Assembly (NCBI GenBank): GCA_003117195.1
Contig: BDSI01000226.1
Coordinates: 5,001-69,000 of the forward strand
Reading direction: 5' to 3'
DNA: 64,000 bases
From: Eudorina sp. 2006-703-Eu-15
Lineage: Eukaryota > Chlorophyta > Chlorophyceae > Chlamydomonadales > Volvocaceae
A program made the position numbers and the translations under genes. Shown here piece after piece: positions 56,501-64,000 of the stretch; position 1 is the first letter of the stretch, and each line of letters opens with the position of its first letter. The notes beneath the pieces were generated by a model. It was given only the letters and a program-made list of their open reading frames with translations. It was not told the origin of the DNA and did no database searches.

Positions 56501-58274
56501 TTTGCGTGTAAAAGGAGTTGTAGGACAACCGCGCCGCCAGCGGTGACCCTGTTGACCTCGGACGGGGTACTAGGGACACCCAGGGTCAGCTCCAGGGAGA
56601 CAGCAGGGCGACCAACGGAGAGCGGAGAAAGCCACCGCACACAGCTGACTGTCCCTCGGTGGTCTGACAGCGCGCGTCAGCATGCCGGGAGGAGTGGGAG
56701 TGGATACAGATCTGGCCCCCCGCGCGCACTTCCACGTTGCCTGTCATAGCGTTTAGAGAAGAGACCCGCCTATCATAGTGGTTCCTGACATGTGCGTACT
56801 TGCTGTACACAGCACTGCCACCGGCACGCCGTGGAGCGGATACATGCGCGCATCGCCGCAGCACCTATCTATCTGGGACCGTTGGAACACCCGGTCGGGA
56901 CTCGGGTCCACCTTGTCACGACTACCACTACCTGGCCCCCCGCTCCCGCGGCCTCTCCGGGCTGCGCGGGGCCACCGGTTCGGCCCCACGGTGGTGTGAA
57001 CCCGTGTACTGGCAGCGCCCTGGTACGCCATGTACTGGCAGAGCCCTCCGCTGCTCCCTCCCCTGCTCCCTCCGCTGCTCCCTCCCTCCGCTGCTTCCTC
57101 CCTCCGCCCGAGAGAGTGACGGGACACCCACCGGCCGGTCACGGGTGGCGCACAATACCGATTAGTGATAATCGTGCCTCGGAGAATCAGTTGGGCCGGC
57201 GCCACCGCCGGGGCCGCGTAGCCGCCAACCGCGCTGACACGACTGCTGTTTCCGTCGCCGCTGCCGCCGCCGCCGCTGGTCGCTTGTGCCACACCGCTGG
57301 GTGACGGCGGTCGCTGCGGGCTCGGGGGGGCTGCGGACGCGGTCGCTGCGCCGGACACAGCTGTGGCTGCGCCGGCCGCGGCCGCTGCAGTGGGGTTGGG
57401 GGAGATGATGTCCAGGCCGGGGAGCCGGACGGTGGAGACGCTTCTCCAGTCCAGGAGCATCACCGCCGAGAGCGTCAGGACCACCGAATCAGGAATGCGG
57501 ATCTGCAACAGTGAGCGGGTCCCGGGAGGTGCACAGGTGGACTGACGGTCAGGCTGCGCACCAGCGACACTTCGAGGGTTGACACTGGAACTGCGCGTTG
57601 AGGTGGAGGAAGGAGGAGATACGCCGGACGGTGGAAGTTTAAAGATGTCGAAGGCATCACGTGCGATAGCACTAGCGACTCGAAAGGGGTGGTGGTGGGC
57701 TAGGTTGTGGGTGAGGTGCATGGGCGCAAGGGCGGACCCGTCGCAGGCGCCAAGAGGATTTGAACACTGGGAAGGATGGATGAAGAAGGCCGTGTGGTTG
57801 AGCAGCCATCGGCCGCCCAGTGGTTCGATGCCCTGGAATGACCGTATTGAGGGCCCGTGGTGTGGTTGCCAAGCAAACGGTCCAATGCACTTGCGGTTGT
57901 AGTTGGTGGAGAAGCGTCAGTCACGCCATAGGTGGTTCGACACTTACATAAGATTTCAGGAAGCCCAGATTTAGGGTGACTGGATGCCCGACATCGTATC
58001 CGGTGATGGTCAGGTTCCGGCCCAAAGTAACGGGGCGCCGGTGCTCAGTTGGCCAGTCAGCAGCTACGAGCGCGACGTCGTTCTCAAGGAGGACTGTACG
58101 AACGGTTTCGTTGCACACGGCTGTGGCAAGGCATGCGCCGCTGCTGCACTTCACCACTCTATTCAGCATGACGCTGGGTGTCGCAGGTGAATTAATACCA
58201 GGCTCTTGACTCAGCTGGCAGCTGGCTTGGGTGAGAAGCCACGCCACTATCAGAAGACGCGGGCGGAGTCCCAT
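47507..58274 (-). CDS. Receptor-like TKL protein kinase with secreted beta-rich ectodomain
   Basis: Minus-strand exons: 58274-57948, 57502-57143, 56153-55845, 55191-55011, 54634-54554, 54432-54250, 53536-52137, 52054-51980, 51098-51042, 50534-50450, 49284-49225 and 48754-47507; about 1455 residues plus an unresolved piece. A signal peptide (MGLRPRLLIVAWLLTQASC) is followed by an ectodomain with strand-like repeats (RNLTITGYDVGHPVTLNL, VVLTLSAVMLLDW) and Cys pairs. The membrane span is VVGAVFGSVAGATVVALVAG, with a basic stop (ATKRN). Kinase parts: LGRGMFGRVYEGLWRGERVA with Lys in AVKV, an approximately 180-residue Ala/Glu/Gly insert, EVAVLGRCTHPNVVRLLAAC, IVHRDLK-PANVLI, DFGLSRL, GTPNYLAP, DMYSLGVLIWAMLTGIRPW and CWEADPLRRPAAAEA. 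The C-terminal 330 residues are Ala/Gly-rich. HRDLK, DFG and the nucleotide loop are intact, so it is probably an active Ser/Thr-type kinase. Introns carry many minisatellites. Confidence 0.82.
48774..48890 (-). repeat. 24-27-bp minisatellite beside the last kinase exon
   Basis: Five copies of a unit near GACCCGGAGGCCAGCCGACA (plus strand), with small length changes. It starts about 20 bases before the 48754 acceptor of the receptor-like kinase. Confidence 0.9.
49609..49710 (-). repeat. 39-bp tandem repeat in a kinase intron
   Basis: Nearly three copies of a 39-base unit containing GATTCCCGCGGTGGCGCGAT and GCAGCCCCCTTCCC. It lies in the interval where the APE-region exon of the kinase is expected. 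Confidence 0.9.
50350..50425 (-). repeat. 17-bp tandem repeat in a kinase intron
   Basis: Four to five copies of CCCCCTTGGTCCACTTC, ending close to the 50450 donor of the kinase. Confidence 0.9.
50766..50935 (-). repeat. 33-bp minisatellite in a kinase intron
   Basis: About five copies of a 33-base unit, itself made of AACGAACCCCTGCC and AACGAACCCCAGCCAACGC half-units. It lies between the PANVLI exon and the DFG exon of the kinase. Confidence 0.9.
52636..52715 (-). repeat. Coding (Glu-Ala-Val)n minisatellite in the kinase insert
   Basis: Repeats of GCCTCCGCCTCCACC-like units (plus strand) encode EAVEAEAVEAEAVQAEAVE on the minus strand. The tract sits in the insertion between strand beta3 and helix alphaC of the kinase domain. 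Lengths are multiples of three, so the frame is kept. Confidence 0.85.
53808..54021 (+). pseudogene. Inverted, decayed copy of a kinase exon segment
   Basis: The plus strand here closely matches the minus strand of 52578-52309, part of the large kinase exon. Shared words include GTGGTTGCGGCGACCTGTGC, GTTGACGGCAGTGGTAAGGT and GAGCAGGAGGTTGCGGTGCT. The copy lacks about 55 bases that encode the Ala-rich stretch after GTDGHG, which puts its two halves in different frames, and it stops abruptly at CGCTGCAC. It lies in the intron between the 54250 donor and the 53536 acceptor of the same gene, in opposite orientation. It is a non-functional fragment with no start and no complete kinase motif. Confidence 0.85.
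56190..56500 (+). repeat. Second cluster of family-A dispersed repeats
   Basis: Copies at about 56195 (GTTTGATGAGGAACCCGCCG), 56218 (GTTTAGAGAAGAGACCCGCT), 56430 (GTTTCGCGAGAAACCCGCCC) and 56483 (GTTTATCGCGATGAAACCCG). A further copy lies at 56748-56772. Most follow or precede TG-rich runs. The cluster lies in the large intron between ectodomain exons of the kinase. Confidence 0.75.
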
Positions 58275-60001
58275 TCTCAGCTTCACATGGAACGTATATC
58301 AATTCAAACAAAGGGATATTCCTAATGGTGCCGCGATTGCCCTTGCCGCGGTCATGCCGCTTGGAGACAGGGCAGGAAAGCTGTTGGTCTCACATTGTTG
58401 GTATTGTAGCTACGGTCGATAAACACGTAATCATGCCGTTTAGTTTGGCTAACGGTCAGAAAATCGTGACGCACCGGGTCACGCCCACGGATAGGACTTG
58501 TTCGTACATAGTATATTAAGCTTGCATTATACTTGCAAAGGCTATCAGTCCTAGCCAAGGTCTTTGGGGAGCTTGTGTCGCACACGCACGGATCGGTGTC
58601 ACGGGACGAGCAACTTGCAGTTATTGCTGAAATGTTCACATTCGTCAGCCGTAGGGGGGTCGCAAAATATGCCTGCTTACTAAAAAAATATAAATTTGCC
58701 ACACCCTCTAGCACTTTGCGTTTCGTGGTGTGTGGTCCACACAAAGACTATGCATCGTGACGCTAAAATAATAGCGTGACCTGAGTGTATGGTATGTTAT
58801 CAAGTATTTAAAATATCTCCAGTGAGCCAGTGTACTTTCTGATGTACGGCGGTTCATACGGTACGCACCTGTACTTTTTGTCGTACGCCGGATAAATGAG
58901 AAGGCAAGGCACATGAAAGATAAAAATCAGCAGGCGGGAACCATATCGCCAGCAAGATGGCAGGGGCCCGCTTTTCTGGGCTGCCATGGCAGCCTTCCTA
59001 ATTGTGTTCAGCCGGGTTCAGCTAACCAACAAACCGTTATGTAGGCTGGCGTGTGACACTTGCAGAGCCAGAAGCTTGGCAGGCAGTCGTGACCCTGAAC
59101 ATATGCATGGGGTACTCTCCTTCCGCCAAAAGCATTACTGCTGGAGGTCTGGGAGGTTCGGAGGGAGCACTTGGTTGTCGAATGTCCGGAACTTTGCTGG
59201 AGGTCCGGAGGGAGGGCATAATTGACGGCCTAATAGGTACAGCAGTAATACAATATGAAAAGGCCGAACAGGCCGAATATGCAAGAATATCCAGGTAGCC
59301 TCCGCTGCTCTCTTCAGCTGCATGGCTGGTGATCTGGAGTGTTTCATCCCAAGCGAAAAATGACGACACAAGACGGCACTGTTAGGCACAGGTTTGGTGA
59401 TTTGGTCAGAGAGTGTGTGTGTGTGTGTGCCTGGTAGGACCCCGTAGTACACGCTCGCCTGTGTCGGCGTATGACGCGAAACGGCCCGCGTGGAGTTTGG
59501 CTGTTGCATAAGGGCTTTCGATGGGACCGGCACTTGATATCGGATGTATGGTCGGTGCACGTCGGTGCACTTCATTAATGCTCAGGCTGGGACCGCTAGC
59601 CTACACCAGTACGGTCGTTTTGTGACCCACGTTGGGCGTGGCAGCTAAGCAACGACCCATTCCAGGACTCCTAAGCAGAGAGATTACCTGCTTGCGTCCA
59701 TGTGCAACCAAACCACTTCCACGAATGAGAGTGCACAGACAACAGCGACCTTGCAGCAACAATTCCTTTTAAAAACACCTCATAAATGCTTTGTCCAAAA
59801 CGTCAGTGCACCCAGCGACCCAGGGTTTGTAATGAGGCGTACGGCACGCGCTCAACCATGGCAAAAGCCAAAGCCTGGACGATGCCGATAATCTTTCCTG
59901 AATACAAGTCAGGACATTTGATTCAATTGGAGTTTTGCACGGAACATCCTGCTTGGTCCTCCGGCCGCAAACTTCCGGCGGCGTGGAGATCTTTCTGAAA
60001 A
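58275..60001. other. Divergent promoter region between the kinase and eIF3c
   Basis: The two genes are transcribed away from each other across 1.7 kb. The sequence is more AT-rich than average, with few simple repeats (a TG run near 59413-59430). No TATA element was assigned with confidence, and no ORF in the interval looked like a gene. Confidence 0.5.
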
Positions 60002-63000
60002 ATGGTGGGAATCGGCTGGCCTTCAGCGTTTATAGGTGCAACTTGCAGAACTTCGAAATGATATCTAATTTTTGCAATTGCAGTCCAAGTTCTGGGGCCG
60101 TGATAGCAGCGATGAGGAGGAGCAGTCGACCGAGGAGGAGGAGTCCAGCGAGGAGGAGAGCAGCTCGGAGGAGGGCAGCTCTTCCGAGGATGACTCAAGC
60201 TCTGGCTCTGATTCAGACTCCGATTCGGACTCGGACTCGGACGAGGATGGGCCCAACAAGTGAGCGGCCGCCGTGTTGCAGGCAAAGTTGTGTTGCAGCT
60301 GGTTGAGACGTGTGCACTGTACGTGCTGCAGGTTCTTGGCAGGGTCGAGCGACTCAGATTCAGACGATGACCGTCGCGTCGTTAAAAGCGAGAAGGACAA
60401 GCGCATGGGCGAGCTTGCGCAGACGGCCGAGGACATTCGGGTGGGGATAGTTGCGTTTGGAGTATCTTGATGTTCTCAGCCCAGAGGATACGTCGTTTGG
60501 TGCTCTAGATGCGGTTGGCGGGAGCCGGGGCGGCGCTACATGGTCCTTCTCGTTTACCCTCTTCGCGCAGAACAAAATCAAGATCAACGACTGGAGCACT
60601 ATCCAGGAGCTTTTCGATGTCCTGAATCAGCGCTTGGAGAAGACGCGGAAGTTCCTGGTCGGCCCGACCGTTCCGCGCGTTTACCTCAAGTGTCTTATTG
60701 AGCTGGAGGATTATCTCAATGAGACCCTAGGCAATAAGGATCTTAAGAAGAAAATGTCTCAGACGAACGCGAAGGCGTTCAATACTATGCGCCAGCGCCT
60801 GAAGAAGCACAACGTAAACTTCGCGGAGCAGATGACCAAGGTGCGGGGCCTTTCAACCTGCTTGTACGCAGCTTGCAAGCGTTGGCTATGAGGCGGGAGC
60901 GGACGCGGGGGCAGTGAAAACGAGGTGGAGGGCTGATGGGGACAGCAGGGGAATGTGGGTGTGTGGGCCGGTTTGCAGCCGCCGGGTTCTGACAATTCTT
61001 GGTACCTTTTAGCGAACGACGGCACGGTGCTCCGAACTTTCTATGTGACTGAAGCCCCACACGTTGACCGTCGCCTGTTCAAATCAGGTCCGCGAAAACC
61101 CGGATGAGGACGATGAGGATGATGCCGCTGAGTCAGCCAGTGAGAGCAGCGAGAGCGGGGACGAGCGTGAGCAGGAGGATCGCAAGCAGCAGCAACAGCA
61201 GAAGGCAAAGGACAAACTGCTTACTATGGACCCTAAGGAGATTACGTACGAGATGGTGTCCAGGAAGCTGCGGGAGATTGTGGTGTCCAGGTGCGTGGGG
61301 ATGTTGAGGTCACATATCAGGACCCCAAATGGTGAATTATGCTGCTTTGGTGTATGGCATTTCAGAAGCAACGTTGGTTGCGCCCCCCTATATGGCAGTT
61401 CATTGTCACAGCTTGTCTGTCTTCCCAATGTGTAGAAGAGTCCTCGGCTGGGCTTAATGTCTGCAAAGGTGGATGCGGGGAACAGCATTTCCGGCATAAG
61501 CTTTATCACAACAGAAACCAACGACCAGTAGGCATCCGGTAATTTCGGCGCTGTCCCGGGGGAGCTGTCATCAGCTCACCGACCTCCCGGCGGTTGGTTG
61601 TGCGGCCCGTTTATTTGCCTACTCGCACTGCCCTGCACTACTATAGACGGGGTGGAGCATCTCCCTTGGAGCTTGTCCTCACGCCTATACGGTGTCTGCA
61701 CGGTGCGCCAACTTCAACGTTGCAATGGCTAGACTGCGGGAGGCTTGGCGCGCAATCGAATCGATATCGACCCTTGGACATTAGCTCCATTAAACTCGGT
61801 CGTCGCGTGTCTTCCGACACGTTGTCCATTCAACTCACCCCTTGCGAACTCACATCTTGTGAATTCAATCCCCTGTGGCTAACCAGGGGTCGCCGGAGCA
61901 CTGACAAGCAGGAGCAGGTGGAGATGCTCACCTACTTGGTGCAGGTGGCGCGCGGCCCAGCTCAGCGCTTCGAGGTGCTGGCGCAGCTGACCAGCAGCCT
62001 GTTTGACCTCAACCCAGGCGTGACGGGCCACCTGCAGACCGGGCTCTGGAAGAAGTGCGTCATGAACCTCTTCGAGATGCTGCGCATTCTGCAGGTTCGA
62101 GGGCTGGAGCGAGGCATGGTTAGAATCCCCCAGCTGCGGGTGTGGGGCTGGGTGTGGGCGGTGTGCGGGTTAGCTGAATGCGTGCTAAAGTGCACTGACA
62201 TCGGCCTGTGTATGGTTAATGTTATGCCTGAGGCCACGATGCCCGTGTCGAATGGCCACGTTGCAGCTCGTCGCCGTTTTTTGAGTTGGTTCCCGGCGGG
62301 CTATGGCAATGGACGGCTGAGCCTATGCATGGCGCCGTTGCTGCGATACCATTCGCAGGATAACCCGAACGTCAAGGTGGATGAGAACGCTGACGCGCTG
62401 GAGGAGCGCACGGAGCAGCCCGCGGATGGCGCCGAGGTGAAGGTCTGGGGGAACGTCGTGGCGTTCGTGGAGCGTCTGGACGATGAGCTCTTCAAGAGCC
62501 TCCAGGTGTGGAATTGCGGGGACCTCGTCAGCGTCTGCTTGTCGTGGATGCGTACTCTTTTTTGAGTTAATATCTATGGCAGTTGCATGCGGAGAGGGAC
62601 GCTCGGTTTGGGGTGCATTTGGCCTGAACTGATGGGTTGGTCCGGACATGCGAGGACCGTGAAATGTCCTCGCGATGGATCAGGCGTTTGAGCGGGGCCG
62701 CGACGTTATTGACTTGCTTGGGATGGCGTTGCAATCGTGCTTTCCCCCCTGCCAGGTCATTGACCCACACACCCACGAGTACATGGCGCGGCTGCGGGAT
62801 GAGCCTGTGTACATGGCTCTGGGCTCCAAGGTGCTGGAGTACCTCACCAGGTGCGTGAGGTGAAGTTTGTCCGGCAATGATCTGGGTGGGTTGTTTTAGC
62901 AGCGGTGGAGCGGAATGCTGGGTGGAACACTGAACGGTAAGATGCGTCGGGAGCTGCAGCGCATCGGCAGCCTTCTGTTCAGGCCGGCCGTGATTGTACA

Positions 63001-63756
63001 GCTGGACGTGCGCCGGTTTCCTCTTGCCTCCGCACGACGGTGTTCGCGGGCTCGCGGGCTGAGGCTGATGCTCATCCTACTATTGTGGCTACAAGCAGCA
63101 TTGACACCCAATCACCTCGCAAGAGCTGCGAGATTCTAGCGGACTGAGCGCGCTGGTACGCCGCAGTAGACGCCGCAGTAGAGTACGCGCGGTGGACTCG
63201 GCTTGTGACGGTGTACGTTACGTGATGCAATCCACCGGCAGGGTCGGGGACATGGCTGGCAGCGCGAAGGTCGCCCTGCGCTTGGTCGAGCACCTGTACT
63301 ACAAGACCGACGCGGTGTACGACGCCATGCGCAAGCTGACGATGGCGCAGCAGCATAGCGCCGCCGTGCCCGCACCGTTGGCGGACGACGGCGGCGATGA
63401 GGAGGAGTCGGGCCCCAAGGTGGAGGTGCTGGTGCCGGCGGATTACGTCATGGCGGAGAACTGCCACGAGCTGATGCGCTCCCTGGTGGGCCTCATCTTC
63501 AGGCACGGCGACGAGCGCACCAAGGCGCGCGCCATGATGTGCTACATCTATCACAAGGTGGGTCCACAAGACAACATCTACATGTCGGTCGTATCCGGGT
63601 TGTCCTTGCTGGTTTCCCGGACAGCTTTCCATGAAAGAAAATGCCCGTTGGAATAGGTGGAACGCCTCACATTGCCCCTTGCCGTGTCTCCCTCCGCAGG
63701 CTATCCACGACGACTTCCACGGCGCCCGTGATCTGCTGCTGATGAGCCACCTGCAA
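60002..63756 (+). CDS. EIF3C: Eukaryotic translation initiation factor 3 subunit c (partial, continues past the window)
   Basis: Core PCI subunit of eIF3, which binds eIF1 and eIF5 and organises the 43S preinitiation complex. Exons: 60002-60004, 60084-60259, 60332-60440, 60571-60840, 61088-61290, 61887-62094, 62359-62505, 62756-62850, 63242-63557 and 63700-63756; all phases agree (528 residues so far). The first exon ends at the initiator ATG and residue 2 starts the next exon, giving MSKFWGRDSS. An acidic Ser/Glu/Asp tract follows. Family landmarks are RRVVKSEKDKRMGELAQT, NDWSTIQELFDVLNQRL, ITYEMVSRKLREIVVSRGRR, VWGNVVAFVERLDDELFKSL, IDPHTHEYMARLRDEPVYM, VEHLYYKTDAVYDAMRKL, GDERTKARAMMCYIYHK and ARDLLLMSHLQ. 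The PCI domain lies beyond the window. A possible next acceptor is at 63989, too close to the edge to judge. Confidence 0.93.
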
Positions 63757-64000
63757 GTGAGTTTGAAAGGAAAGGAGGGACGTACCCACGCGTCGCACAT
63801 GCTCGTGCACTTGGTTTCGAAATCCAGACTAATTACGCTGGGAATGCCTTTTTGCAAGGCAGGCTCGCAGATCAGGTGCAGTCCGCAGCCGCGTCATAAT
63901 CGAGGGGACACTGGTCCGCAGCACGCGGGACCCATTAGCTTCTGTAATGCTTTCAGTAGAGGCAACAATCGCAACTGTCTGTAGCACAGGAGCGATCCGG

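Noticed and set aside
1..64000. tRNA, rRNA, CRISPR or prophage elements
   Set aside because: No tRNA T-loop and acceptor-stem pairing, rRNA segment, repeat-spacer array or phage gene was recognised. The tandem arrays present lack unique spacers.

Overview
The window is nuclear DNA from a chlamydomonadalean (volvocine-type) green alga. It is GC-rich and packed with short exons. Donors are mostly GTGAGT, GTGCGT or GTGGGT. Long CAG/GCC-coded low-complexity runs sit inside proteins, TGTAA poly(A) signals follow several genes, and introns and spacers are full of microsatellites. The gene content agrees: a plant-type phosphoglucan phosphatase, a DUF506 protein and a multi-exon TKL receptor-like kinase. 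No prokaryotic or organellar operon is present, and I found no rRNA, tRNA or CRISPR. All gene models are hand-spliced from reading frame, splice dinucleotides, intron phase and family resemblance.

Layout: (1) 1-1980, 3' end of an unidentified coiled-coil protein, +. (2) 1981-5851, spacer with a 430-bp hexanucleotide array. (3) 5852-10027, a secreted dienelactone hydrolase with an eight-cysteine N-terminal module, +. (4) 13023-18869, a non-canonical poly(A) polymerase / terminal nucleotidyltransferase, +. (5) 20282-27155, COG2 of the Golgi tethering complex, +. (6) 28060-30432, an unrecognised protein with a glycine-rich hydrophobic segment, +. (7) 32271-35286, LSF2 phosphoglucan phosphatase, +. 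(8) 41778-43710, a DUF506 (PDDEXK_6) protein, -. (9) 47507-58274, a receptor-like TKL kinase with signal peptide, beta-rich ectodomain, one membrane span and kinase domain, -. (10) 60002-63756 and onward, eIF3 subunit c, +.

These are ordinary single genes of unrelated cell processes (RNA tailing, Golgi traffic, starch breakdown, translation initiation, surface signalling), so no pathway cluster is implied. The points worth a second look are: the Cys-rich secreted hydrolase; a tandem repeat placed at the splice junction inside the nucleotidyltransferase active-site loop; an inverted, decayed copy of a kinase exon lying in an intron of the same kinase gene; an apparent phase break at the APE region of that kinase; a 12-bp palindrome (GACCCRYGGGTC) found at least eight times; and two families of short dispersed repeats that share a TTCTCT...ACACAC end.
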